Positions 18,120 through 26,662 of a DNA stretch of 64,000 bases are shown one piece after another. Within the stretch, counting starts at the first letter, position 1. Each line of letters starts with the position of its first letter. Where the stretch lies: NCBI GenBank assembly GCA_004557455.1, contig SFDX01000006.1, forward strand, positions 1-64,000, read 5' to 3'. Position numbers and translations under genes: made by a program. The DNA comes from Akkermansia muciniphila. Its GTDB lineage: Bacteria > Verrucomicrobiota > Verrucomicrobiia > Verrucomicrobiales > Akkermansiaceae. The notes below the pieces were generated by a model. That model did no database searches, was not told where the DNA came from, and saw only the letters and a program-made list of their open reading frames with translations.

Positions 18120-19046
18120 ATGAAACCACGCAATCTGCTGCGCCGGTTGGGTCGCATCCTGCCGAGAGCCCTGAGGCTCCTGCTCCTGCGGCGCTACATG
18201 GCCCGACACCACTACCCCTGCGCCGATACCTGGGCCCCGGGGGAATCCGGGGAATTCTCCTTCACCAACGCGAGCGAGCGGACACCCCTGCGCCTGCGCG
18301 GTTGGGTACACCGCCCCGACGGACAACCCAAGGGCACCGTATTTCTGCTGCACGGCTTCCTGAGCTGCGCCGCCGCGAAAATCAAGGAAGCCCGCTTGTT
18401 TTCCCGCGAATGCGGCCTGGTCTGCGTGGCCTGGGATGCACGCGCCCACGGGAGCAGCGATGCAGCCGTGCCTACCTTCGGCCCGCAGGAGGTGGGCGAT
18501 GTGAGCGCGGCCCTGGAGAAAGCATCGGCCATGGGGCTGCCGCGCCCCTTCATCCTCTACGGCACCTCCATGGGCGGCATGGTAGCGCGCTGCGCGGCGC
18601 GGTGTCTGCCGCAGATAGACGGCGTTATCAGCTCCCACGCCCCCGGCAGTCTGCGCGATCTTCTGGAACTGACCCCCATGACCCCGACGGAGCGCATACT
18701 GCTGCGAGATGTGCTTCTGTGCGGCGAATACGGCTGCGAAATCGAGGACTGCGGCGACCCCGCCAACATGCCCGTACAGCGCGGTTGCAATCCTTTTGTC
18801 CTGGCTGTTTCCGGGGAAAAAGATTGCTATTGCGAGGAGCGCATGCGCGCCGCGTTTATGACCTGGCCGGGAGAAAAGGCCTATAACGTCTTTCCCGGAG
18901 CAACAAAGTCCCGCTGCATCCGTTATGTGTTTCCCCATACGGGGCATCCCGGTGGTCCGGACCCCATCAGCTACGAGCAGCCGGAGTACCCGCGCCTGCT
19001 GAAGGAAGCCGTTGAGCGCATTCTGGCCGAGCACAAAGGCCGCTAA
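18120..19046 (+). CDS. alpha/beta hydrolase
   Basis: 308 aa. An N-terminal basic/hydrophobic stretch (residues 1-25) may anchor it to the membrane. The hydrolase core shows the oxyanion strand GTVFLLHGFLS, the nucleophile elbow GTSMGGM (catalytic Ser), an acid near SGEKDCYC and the His in FPHTGHPG. It belongs to the esterase/lipase/peptidase group of the fold; no substrate can be read. GTG at 18117 is an equally good start. Its last 4 nt overlap the end of the convergent IMPase gene. Confidence 0.8.
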   Translation: MKPRNLLRRLGRILPRALRLLLLRRYMARHHYPCADTWAPGESGEFSFTNASERTPLRLRGWVHRPDGQPKGTVFLLHGFLSCAAAKIKEARLFSRECGLVCVAWDARAHGSSDAAVPTFGPQEVGDVSAALEKASAMGLPRPFILYGTSMGGMVARCAARCLPQIDGVISSHAPGSLRDLLELTPMTPTERILLRDVLLCGEYGCEIEDCGDPANMPVQRGCNPFVLAVSGEKDCYCEERMRAAFMTWPGEKAYNVFPGATKSRCIRYVFPHTGHPGGPDPISYEQPEYPRLLKEAVERILAEHKGR

Positions 19047-19819
19047 TCCGTTGCCTCCAGAGCCTCGACAATGGGGATGCGGCCGTTCCACGCCGTCACG
19101 GAGCCACTGATACCGTCCGGCGAATGCGGTGTGTAGATCAAGCTCCCTCCCGCGGCCTCCAGGATAATACGCGCCGCCGCGAAATCCCACAGATTGATAC
19201 GGTTCTCAACGTAGGCATCCATGCGACCCGCGGCAATATAACAAAGAGACAGAGCCGCAGAACCCAGAATGCGGATCTTGCGAACCCGCCGGGAAATACA
19301 GGCAAAACGGCGTATCCCCTCCTCCCCGGAGCCGTCATGTGTACCATGGCCGATAAATACGACGGCCTCGGACAAGGCAGCGCGGCCAGAGACGTGGATA
19401 ACCGATCCGTTCAAGCGGGCCTCCTGCCCCGCCACGGCACAGAAGCACTCGCGCTGCATGGGGTCGTACACACAACCCAGCAACGGTTTACCGTACTCGT
19501 ACAATGCCACGCTGACGCAAAAGAGCGGGAGGCCGTAGAAATAGTTTACCGTGCCATCGAGAGGGTCAATGATCCAAACACGCTCGGCGGATTCAACATC
19601 TCCCTGCGTCCCCTCCTCTCCCAAAACGGCATCCTGCGGAAAACGACGCTTCAACATATCCGTGATGATGTCCTGCGTCTCGCGGTCCAGTCGAAGTTTA
19701 ACATCGTGCAGATACTCGGCATCCACCTGCTTGGCGGAAGAGAAATGCGCTGCCAGGAATTCACCCGCCGTACGGGCAGCCTGCTGCGCTACCTGCAACT
19801 GTTCATATACATCCGTCAT
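19043..19819 (-). CDS. inositol monophosphatase family protein
   Basis: 258 aa, the usual length for SuhB/IMPase. The Mg-binding motifs are intact: GEEG (first metal Glu), IDPLDGTVNYFYG, and the later WDFAAA. The family removes phosphate from inositol monophosphate, PAP or related sugars; the exact substrate is uncertain. Its ATG overlaps the stop of the upstream GT51 gene by 4 nt, so it is the last member of the exbB-type operon. Confidence 0.9.
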   Translation of the reverse strand: MTDVYEQLQVAQQAARTAGEFLAAHFSSAKQVDAEYLHDVKLRLDRETQDIITDMLKRRFPQDAVLGEEGTQGDVESAERVWIIDPLDGTVNYFYGLPLFCVSVALYEYGKPLLGCVYDPMQRECFCAVAGQEARLNGSVIHVSGRAALSEAVVFIGHGTHDGSGEEGIRRFACISRRVRKIRILGSAALSLCYIAAGRMDAYVENRINLWDFAAARIILEAAGGSLIYTPHSPDGISGSVTAWNGRIPIVEALEATD

Positions 19820-21684
19820 TTCTTCTTCAATATTTCGCGTGTGCGGGCCAGAACATCCTGCGCCAGGAACTCCGAGGCTCGAACGGCCAAGTTACGCAGG
19901 ATGGGGTCGGACATCATCGGATTGTTATCATCGAAGCCCATCCAGACAAAAACCGCGGCTGCCTTGTCCCGGAAAAGCATGGTCCACACCCCGCCGTTTT
20001 CGCGGAGGGTAACACACATTTTCACAGGCTTTCCCTCCTCTGCCACAAAGGGAGCCATGAGAGCTACGGAGGAAGCGCTCTCTCGGCGGATATACTCAGG
20101 GGCCTTCTCCTGCGGGCAGGCATAGACCATGCCGCCCCGGCGATTCCAAATCGTGCGCAGCAGGGAGATTCTGTAACCGCGCCCGCGGTTCTGAATATCA
20201 AAAAGCAAACGCGCCAGATCAAGAGCACGAACGGAAAACACGCCATTATACAAATCGTTCTCCTTATCCGGTGGGGGCAGCTCGGCATCCAAGCCCAGGG
20301 ACTCATAGAATGCCTTCACCACGCTGTAGCCCACATGAGAACCTGTCTGAACAGGGTCATCCGAGACGATATAGTTAGAAGATCCCGGCTGACTGGCAGC
20401 ACAGAAAAGCAGCGGCGACGCAGCGCGCCCCGGGACGATACGACGCTGCCAGCGGTCAATGCCGTCCAACGCACTGCGGCCACCCACTACCGCCAGAACG
20501 TTACCGCGGGAACCGTTACGTGCATCCACCACCAGGACGCTGCATTGCAACAGACCCTTCATGTCGTTATCCTCATTGCGTGCCCGGAGCGCGGCGGGGC
20601 GTCGGGCTGTCAGAAAGTACTTGCGCTGAATATCTGCTACCGCTTTATCTCGGCTCAGATAGGGCTCCCACGCTTTCGGGAGCGGGCTCTTCATTTCCAC
20701 GGCGGCGGCGGCTGTCTCCACGGCAGACTCCACGTATTGCTGCAGAGGTAACAATAAATTCGACACAACGGAAACACCGGCGCTGCCGTCCTCCAACACT
20801 CCCTGCAAGGCTTCAAGCTCACGATGAGCCCACATCGTTGCGTAGGAATACTCCACGGCCGAACTCCCGCCCTTCCCCTCCGCACACAGGGAGATGGGGG
20901 TCTTCCGCGCCGCATCTGCCTCCTCCTCTCCCAGAGAACCGACCTCCACCATGCGCGTCAGCACCTCGTTCTTCACTGCCTCGGCCCGCTGCATATCGAC
21001 CACGGGGTTATAAATGGACGGGCCGCGCACAAGCCCCGCCAGGACGGCGGACTCGACCAAGGTGAGCTTCTGAACCGGCTTACCGAAGTAACAGCGCGCA
21101 GCGGATGCTATACCGTAACAGTTACAACCGAAATAGATACGGTTGAGATACTCCGTAAAAATGGTACGCTTGTCAAAATTGCGCTCGATGCGTTGGGCAA
21201 GCATGGCCTCGACCAGCTTACGGTCCATGTTCTTACCCTGCAGATTGAACACGTTACGCGTGAGCTGCATCGTGATGGTGGATGCCCCCTGCTCATACTT
21301 AAGGGCAGTAGCATTGCGCCACAACGAGCGCAGGACGGAGCTCCACACGATGCCGCTGTGGCTGAAAAACGACTCGTCCTCCCGAGCCACAAAGGCATCT
21401 ACCAGATGCTGCGGCAGCTGCTCCCAGGTAACGGGGAGCGCCGCGCCGTCGTGCAAAGGCCCGACAGGCGTATTATCCGCATCGTATAACAAACTCTCCG
21501 AACGATACACACGGAGCTCGTTCAAATCGAACTCCGAGGCACGGTAAGAGTAGATTCCCAGCACGGCCAACACCACCACCCCCAGACCGCCGGCCAGCAC
21601 AGCCAACAGAGCCAGCCTGTTCCTGCCGAGAGTCAGCAGGCTGTACCAGTGCTTACGCCGGTTTCCGGGGGAGATGTTAAACAT
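19816..21684 (-). CDS. GT51 peptidoglycan glycosyltransferase with degenerate transpeptidase domain
   Basis: 622 aa, class A penicillin-binding protein layout. A short cytoplasmic tail and a transmembrane helix (about 24-46) are followed by a GT51 domain with catalytic Glu102 in REDESFFSH, QGASTITMQ (132-140) and the conserved EYLNRIYFG region. A C-terminal PBP-like domain follows. Where active class A PBPs have the SxxK box (as in GSxxKPF), this protein reads P418-G-R-A-A-S-P-L, so both the nucleophilic Ser and the Lys are gone. No KTG triad is visible either (RDKAAAVFVWMGFDDN). It should polymerise glycan but not cross-link. It sits 9 nt after a TPR gene in an exbBD operon. Confidence 0.88.
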   Translation of the reverse strand: MFNISPGNRRKHWYSLLTLGRNRLALLAVLAGGLGVVVLAVLGIYSYRASEFDLNELRVYRSESLLYDADNTPVGPLHDGAALPVTWEQLPQHLVDAFVAREDESFFSHSGIVWSSVLRSLWRNATALKYEQGASTITMQLTRNVFNLQGKNMDRKLVEAMLAQRIERNFDKRTIFTEYLNRIYFGCNCYGIASAARCYFGKPVQKLTLVESAVLAGLVRGPSIYNPVVDMQRAEAVKNEVLTRMVEVGSLGEEEADAARKTPISLCAEGKGGSSAVEYSYATMWAHRELEALQGVLEDGSAGVSVVSNLLLPLQQYVESAVETAAAAVEMKSPLPKAWEPYLSRDKAVADIQRKYFLTARRPAALRARNEDNDMKGLLQCSVLVVDARNGSRGNVLAVVGGRSALDGIDRWQRRIVPGRAASPLLFCAASQPGSSNYIVSDDPVQTGSHVGYSVVKAFYESLGLDAELPPPDKENDLYNGVFSVRALDLARLLFDIQNRGRGYRISLLRTIWNRRGGMVYACPQEKAPEYIRRESASSVALMAPFVAEEGKPVKMCVTLRENGGVWTMLFRDKAAAVFVWMGFDDNNPMMSDPILRNLAVRASEFLAQDVLARTREILKKK

Positions 21685-21693
21685 AGCGGCAGA

Positions 21694-24138
21694 TCACTCC
21701 TTACGCTCCTCCATGAAGCGAGTAACGGCAAGGGGCGGATTCCACCCGGGGAACTGCGTCTTGAGTGTCTCCTCATAACCGGAGGCCTCACCGGGTTTGC
21801 CGCCTTTCTTCAAGGCACAGGTAATTTTGTACAGGGAGAGCGGCTGGAGGTCCTTGTCACTCACCACGTTGGCCACGCGGCCGTAGATCTTGGCTGCCTC
21901 GTCATACTGCTTCATCACATAATGGGCATCCCCCAGGGTAATGAATACCGCAGATTTCACGGGGCCGTCAATACCCAAGGCAATGGCATCCTCACAGACC
22001 TTGACAGCCTCCTGCGCACGCCCCAGCCCGATGAGCAGCTGGGCGCGGTCGCGCATGCCCTCCGCCTTGCGATACGGCTGCTGCTCCATTTCGAGGTAAT
22101 GGCCGGAGGCCTCCAGCCCCAGCTCATACAAATGCAACTCCAGGCGAGCCTTGGCCAGGGTCTTCCATACGAGCGGCTCCACCTTGGGACGCACCTGCTC
22201 GCGGCCCTCGGCATCCGTGTACTTCTCCTTTCCCTCGCGGGCAAGGGAATCGCTCATATATTTATTAGCGAGTGCGTAATCACGGGCTTGGAAGCAATTC
22301 CAACCGGCCCACCGCAGAATCGCAGGCGGCAGGGCCTTGTAGGAGGCCTCATTCGACTTCTCCAAAGCCTGCAGGGATTCCGTGAGTTTCGCCGCATTCT
22401 GTAATTTGAAGTAGCACTGCACAAGGCGCAGACTGACCACGTTGGAATACTGCTCGGGATTCAGCGTGCGCGCCTCCTCGAAGGCGGTCACGGCCTTGGT
22501 GGGATCGGTCTCGTAGAGCGCGCAGGCTATATTATAATGAGCCTCGGCCAACGCGATGGGCTTAACGCGGCTGCCGCATTTGATCAAGCCCGTGTAGTAT
22601 TTGATCATCTCCGCATTCTTCTGCACGCGGGAGCAGGCCTGGGCTGCACTCTGCCAACAAACCGGCGCAGCCGAGGAATCCGGGAATTCCTTGATGACGC
22701 GGTCAAAGTCCTTGAGAGCCTGGGGCACCTTGTTTTCCTTCACCAGACAGCGGCCGCGAAGCGCCAACGCATCCGCCAAGCGCTTGTCCTCCGGATAGGT
22801 TGCGATGAAATGATCCAGAGTGCCGATGGGATCCATAAGCTCGGACTGCGCGGCCGTCCAGGCCTTCTTGTAGGTGGCGTCCGCCTGAACACTCTCCGGA
22901 AGTCGGGCGGGATTCAGCACATCGAACTGACGCGCGGAGTTCGCCACATCCGCCAGCATCAGGCGGTCGGCATACATATAACGCACCAGGTGCACACAGG
23001 GCAAATCCGCCGTCGGGGCACCTTCCTTGGCATAGGTATTGAGGAACTGCTGCGCCGACGTCACAAAACGGGGACTGCGCATCTGCTGCACACAGACCAC
23101 GCGGCGATACCCCGCATCCGCCGCCAGATTGGACTTCGGCAGCGCGTTCTCCACCACGGAGAACCAATCCGCCGCACGCTCGTAGTCCTTCAGCTCCATA
23201 TAACTCTGCCCCACGATCAGCGCACGGTTGGCTTCCTTGGTCTTGTCGTCCAATGTTGCGTGATTGCGGCGGATGAGTTCAACGACCTCGGTGTATTTCT
23301 GTGCCTTGTAGAGCTGAATGAGCGACTCCATCTGCGCCTCGGCGGCATACTTCTCCATCCCGGGGATCGTACTGAGGCGGCTGTACAGGTTCTGGGACTC
23401 GGTTGACTTGCCGAGACGGGATGCCAAACGCGCAGCCTGCAGGGTAGCCGTGCCGCGAATCGAATCATCCGGTTGGTGACGGTTCAACAGATTCAGGAAA
23501 AGGGAATACGCCTCCTCGTCCTTGCCGTCTTCCACTTTCATCTGTGCCAAGGCCAGAATAGACGCCTGCATAATGGCCGGACGCACTCCGGACAGTACCA
23601 TGATGCTGCGGAAGCGCGACTCGGCGTCCTCGCGGTTTCCGCGGGCCAACTGCACCTTGCCGAGGCGGTACATCGCATCATGCTTCAAATCGTTACGCTT
23701 AGTCTCACGCAACACAATGGTGAAATAGCCCTGTGCCGTATCGTTCAGATTACGAGCAGCCGCCTGGGTGGCCAGTTTGTAAGCAGCCGCAGCAGCATAC
23801 TCGCCGCGGGTTTCATTGGCCAACTTAGCCAGACTCTTGTTAGCCGCGGCATCCTCACCGGCCTCGGCCTGACAAATAGCGCACTGGTAGAGTGCCTTCT
23901 GATAGCGGGAGGACTTCGGGAAACGCTTCAGGAAGGCCGCGAATAACTCGCCGGCGCGCTTCATGGTCGAACGCCGTGAAACGGCATCCAACTCCGGACT
24001 GCGCGCCTGCAAATAAAGCTGCTCGGCAATGGCGTAGGTATCCGCCTCCTCATTCGTCACCAAGGGGCGTGAATCCGTGTTCTGCGCCCATGCCGGCACA
24101 CTTGCCAGCAACAAGGCCGGTATCAATACTTGTTTCAT
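21694..24138 (-). CDS. large secreted TPR protein (CpoB/BamD-like repeats)
   Basis: 814 aa. The signal peptide is cleaved near residue 18 (PAWA-Q). The rest is a nearly continuous array of tetratricopeptide repeats (for example DAMYRLGKVQLARGNREDAES and ALALRGRCLVKENKVPQAL), giving a long periplasmic solenoid for protein-protein contacts. It lies between two exbD genes and a GT51 gene, the position that the TPR protein CpoB (YbgF) takes next to the Tol genes in proteobacteria, though it is about three times longer. It overlaps the upstream exbD by 4 nt. Confidence 0.85.
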   Translation of the reverse strand: MKQVLIPALLLASVPAWAQNTDSRPLVTNEEADTYAIAEQLYLQARSPELDAVSRRSTMKRAGELFAAFLKRFPKSSRYQKALYQCAICQAEAGEDAAANKSLAKLANETRGEYAAAAAYKLATQAAARNLNDTAQGYFTIVLRETKRNDLKHDAMYRLGKVQLARGNREDAESRFRSIMVLSGVRPAIMQASILALAQMKVEDGKDEEAYSLFLNLLNRHQPDDSIRGTATLQAARLASRLGKSTESQNLYSRLSTIPGMEKYAAEAQMESLIQLYKAQKYTEVVELIRRNHATLDDKTKEANRALIVGQSYMELKDYERAADWFSVVENALPKSNLAADAGYRRVVCVQQMRSPRFVTSAQQFLNTYAKEGAPTADLPCVHLVRYMYADRLMLADVANSARQFDVLNPARLPESVQADATYKKAWTAAQSELMDPIGTLDHFIATYPEDKRLADALALRGRCLVKENKVPQALKDFDRVIKEFPDSSAAPVCWQSAAQACSRVQKNAEMIKYYTGLIKCGSRVKPIALAEAHYNIACALYETDPTKAVTAFEEARTLNPEQYSNVVSLRLVQCYFKLQNAAKLTESLQALEKSNEASYKALPPAILRWAGWNCFQARDYALANKYMSDSLAREGKEKYTDAEGREQVRPKVEPLVWKTLAKARLELHLYELGLEASGHYLEMEQQPYRKAEGMRDRAQLLIGLGRAQEAVKVCEDAIALGIDGPVKSAVFITLGDAHYVMKQYDEAAKIYGRVANVVSDKDLQPLSLYKITCALKKGGKPGEASGYEETLKTQFPGWNPPLAVTRFMEERKE

Positions 24139-24509
24139 TGTTCTTGCAGATTAAAGTTTGCGCTGAAAAACAGATTGGAGAATCCCGCTTCGAGACAAAT
24201 GCAGACAAGCTTCTTCATCCGCTCGTGCGGCACATCTGCCGCCGCGCGAATGCACACACAGCGGTCGGGATTCTGCTGTGCCATAGGCTTCAGCAGCACG
24301 GGCAACTCCTCGAGTGTACACTCCCGGCCGTCTACCCGGACAGCGATTCGGTCACCTTCCTTTCTGACATCAAGAACGAGCTCATCCTCGATAAGCTCAG
24401 GAGCTTCGGCATTCGTCATCACCGGAGGCTCCCCCTCAGGCAGCAGAGAGAACGTGAACAGAGCCAAGGGCGAAATCAGTAACAGAGTCAGCGAAAAAGG
24501 GCACAGCAT
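24135..24509 (-). CDS. divergent ExbD/TolR-family protein
   Basis: 124 aa. One N-terminal transmembrane helix (residues 4-23) leads to a periplasmic ExbD/TolR-type domain (LVLDVRKEGDRIAVRVDG, then a C-terminal ISQVSF-like strand, here FSNLFFSA). The helix lacks the conserved proton-path Asp that the neighbouring ExbD has, so this copy may be structural. It is the second of two exbD-like genes in the operon and overlaps the TPR gene by 4 nt. Confidence 0.75.
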   Translation of the reverse strand: MLCPFSLTLLLISPLALFTFSLLPEGEPPVMTNAEAPELIEDELVLDVRKEGDRIAVRVDGRECTLEELPVLLKPMAQQNPDRCVCIRAAADVPHERMKKLVCICLEAGFSNLFFSANFNLQEQ

Positions 24510-24522
24510 AACACGACAAAGG

Positions 24523-24954
24523 CTACTGCCCTTCCTTGGGCATTTGTTTGGAGAAACTCACCTGGCTGATTCCGGCTTTGGTGCAGGTTGTAATAACGTC
24601 GGCCATCATCTGCCAAGTCATCTGCGCATCCCCGCGGATACGCACGGGCTGGTCGGGATTCAAGCGCACCATGCGCTCCAACATAGCCCCCAGTTTCTCG
24701 CGGGTAAACTCCTCGCGATCCACGGTAATGATCAACTCGCCGTTATCTTCCCGTGCGTTGATGATAATCTCATCAATGGCGCGGGATGTCTCTTCCGTGG
24801 TCTTGGGGGCCGTGGGTACCTTCACCTTCAAGTCCTGCTCGTTGAGGATGAACTTGGTAGTCACCACGAAGAAAATGAGCAGAAGGAAGACGATATCCAG
24901 CATCGGGGCAAGCTGGAAACCCACGGACTCCGGCGCTTTAACGGTAAGTTTCAT
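24523..24954 (-). CDS. exbD: ExbD/TolR-family biopolymer transport protein
   Basis: 143 aa. The transmembrane helix MLDIVFLLLIFFVVTTKF carries the conserved Asp of the proton path. A periplasmic domain with GELIITVDREEFT and a C-terminal GISQVSFSK strand follows. It works with ExbB/TolQ as a proton-driven motor that energises outer-membrane or envelope partners. It starts 6 nt after exbB ends, without a Shine-Dalgarno sequence. Confidence 0.92.
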   Translation of the reverse strand: MKLTVKAPESVGFQLAPMLDIVFLLLIFFVVTTKFILNEQDLKVKVPTAPKTTEETSRAIDEIIINAREDNGELIITVDREEFTREKLGAMLERMVRLNPDQPVRIRGDAQMTWQMMADVITTCTKAGISQVSFSKQMPKEGQ

Positions 24955-24960
24955 GCTGCA

Positions 24961-25710
24961 TCAATCGCGATAAATCTCCGATGTATTGCTGTCCACGCGC
25001 TCGATACCGAGGCGTTCCTCACGATCCATCTGCACGGAGATAACAGACAGAATATGGGTAATGGCCACCTCCATATCCGTGATACTCTTTTGAATACGGC
25101 TGCGGAAGAAGAAGTAGGAAGCCATACAGGGAATGGCCAGCACCAAACCGCCGGCGGTAGTGACCATAGCCTCGTAGATACCGTTGGCCATCTGCATTTG
25201 CTTCACACCCTCAAAGTTACCGTTAGCCATCTCGTAGAAGGTTTTCATCATACCCAACACGGTACCGAGCAAACCGAGCATGGGGGCGATGGAGCCGATG
25301 TCGGAAAGCCAGCTGATTTGTCGACTGAGCTGGCTGGCCTGTCGCGAACCCTCGGCGGAAGCAATCTCGCGCACCTCGTCAATGGTAGCGCGGGGATTAC
25401 GACGCAGGAACATGATAATCACCTGTACCGTGAGGGCAAAACAGGAGTTATCTCGCTCACAAAGGTCCAGAAGCGCCGTGTAATCCTTGCGGCGTATACC
25501 GCTCTCCACCTGCGTCACCATGCGATTGGGCAGCACGGCGGAGGGGCGCGTCGTCCACATGCAGATGAAGAAAATCATGGCAGCTATCACGGAAAGACCG
25601 AAGAGCGGGTACATCAACTTACCACCCTTGTCGAAGAGGTCCGCCACATTACCCATGCTGCCGGCATCCGCAAGAAGCATGTTGCACGATTCGATGAACA
25701 GATTTTGCAT
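24961..25710 (-). CDS. exbB: MotA/TolQ/ExbB-family proton channel
   Basis: 249 aa. The first transmembrane helix is near residues 35-50 (YPLFGLSVIAAMIFFICMW). The cytoplasmic part follows, then the signature region SDIGSIAPMLGLLGTVLGMM and a third helix (AMVTTAGGLVLAIPCMASYFF), as in TolQ/ExbB. The start is set at ATG 25710 because the -10 box (25726-25721) overlaps the earlier ATG at 25722. It is the first gene of the operon exbB-exbD-exbD-TPR-GT51-IMPase. Confidence 0.92.
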   Translation of the reverse strand: MQNLFIESCNMLLADAGSMGNVADLFDKGGKLMYPLFGLSVIAAMIFFICMWTTRPSAVLPNRMVTQVESGIRRKDYTALLDLCERDNSCFALTVQVIIMFLRRNPRATIDEVREIASAEGSRQASQLSRQISWLSDIGSIAPMLGLLGTVLGMMKTFYEMANGNFEGVKQMQMANGIYEAMVTTAGGLVLAIPCMASYFFFRSRIQKSITDMEVAITHILSVISVQMDREERLGIERVDSNTSEIYRD

Positions 25711-25720
25711 AGACGGGCGC

Positions 25721-25749
25721 ATTGTATCGCATTTCCACGCTTCATTCAA
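25721..25749 (-). promoter_or_regulatory. promoter of the exbB operon
   Basis: Minus strand TTGAAT (25749-25744), 17-bp spacer, TACAAT (25726-25721), 10 nt before the ATG at 25710. Confidence 0.65.
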
Positions 25750-25785
25750 GCCCTTTGGCTGTCTGTACACCGTTTTTTTGCGCCC

Positions 25786-26496
25786 TTAGGCTCCGTCCAC
25801 TCGGTCTCGGATGGGAAAGTCGTAACTGTAAAGAGGTTCGTCAGAGTCGAAGTAATAGTGCCACCACTCCTTGGAATAGTTGGAAAAACCGACCTTCCGC
25901 AGGGCATCCCGCAGCTTCCGACGGTTTGACTGCTGAGCCGGGGTAATTCCCGGGTAATCCGTTGCAGAGCTCACATCCAGCAAATCATGGTGCCCGCCCA
26001 TATCCAGCGGTTTCCCGGTCTTCAAATCACAAAGGGTAATGTCCACGGCTATGCACCAACTGTGCTCCGAGACATCGCGGATATATTTTCCTTCATATAT
26101 TCCCCGCTTGGTGATATTCGGATAATATTTCCATCGCATCCGGTCATCGGGGGTTTTGGACCACTCGTAAAAATCCTTCATGGCCCGCGCCGGCCGATAG
26201 GCATCATACACCAGAAGCCCCAGTCCTTCCTTGGCTAACTCACGCGCCGCCTTCGCAAGCGCCCGTGCCGCATCCAGCCGCAGCACCGCCCTGCGCCCTT
26301 CGTACCCCGCCAGGGGCCTCCCCACAAAGTTATCATACCCCGCATAACGCAAATCCGTTCTCACCCCCGGCACCACAGCATCTAGGTAGCACAACTTCTG
26401 CCTGACCCCGGCACAAAAAACCGCCCCGTTTCTCTCACCCGCACACCCCCACACAAACACCGCCGCCACAGCAGCTCCGATCATCAGCATTCTCAT
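25786..26496 (-). CDS. ddpX: D-Ala-D-Ala dipeptidase-like (peptidase M15D, VanX/DdpX family)
   Basis: 236 aa. The N-terminus is a lipoprotein-like signal (FVWGC-AG, Cys18), so it is probably an envelope enzyme. The zinc dipeptidase core is clear: LLVYDAYRP, the metal motif SEHSWCIAVDITL (His and Asp ligands kept, but the family Gly replaced by Cys), and EWWHYYF with catalytic Glu and His. It should hydrolyse D-Ala-D-Ala or related dipeptides during wall turnover; vancomycin resistance is not implied without vanH/vanA. Its promoter and first codons are duplicated near 29.8 kb. Confidence 0.88.
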   Translation of the reverse strand: MRMLMIGAAVAAVFVWGCAGERNGAVFCAGVRQKLCYLDAVVPGVRTDLRYAGYDNFVGRPLAGYEGRRAVLRLDAARALAKAARELAKEGLGLLVYDAYRPARAMKDFYEWSKTPDDRMRWKYYPNITKRGIYEGKYIRDVSEHSWCIAVDITLCDLKTGKPLDMGGHHDLLDVSSATDYPGITPAQQSNRRKLRDALRKVGFSNYSKEWWHYYFDSDEPLYSYDFPIRDRVDGA

Positions 26497-26539
26497 GCAC
26501 CCTATTGTACCACACCCCTCCCCTCATGGCAAGGGTATA
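26465..26539. repeat. direct repeat, copy 1 (75 bp)
   Basis: Matches 29779-29852 along its whole length with a single 1-nt indel (GCACCCT versus GCCCCT, just upstream of the start codon). It covers the first 32 coding bases of the ddpX-like gene, its start codon and its promoter. The two copies bracket the AT-rich glycan island in the same orientation. Confidence 0.95.
26504..26532 (-). promoter_or_regulatory. promoter of ddpX-like gene
   Basis: Minus strand TTGCCA (26532-26527), 17-bp spacer, TACAAT (26509-26504), 7 nt before the ATG at 26496. It lies within repeat copy 1. Confidence 0.68.
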
Positions 26540-26662
26540 AACTCGTTATAAAAGAGTGACAAGCAAAACACCTTGATGTCATACTCTCAAAACAACGCAC
26601 AAATGACCTCCTCACGGAATTAAACATTTGATAACATTTGTTCACCAATAAATAACTCAGAA

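Noticed and set aside
25786..26496. Vancomycin-resistance gene vanX
   Set aside because: The family is right, but vanH, vanA and the vanRS regulators are absent. Chromosomal DdpX-type dipeptidases serve wall turnover.
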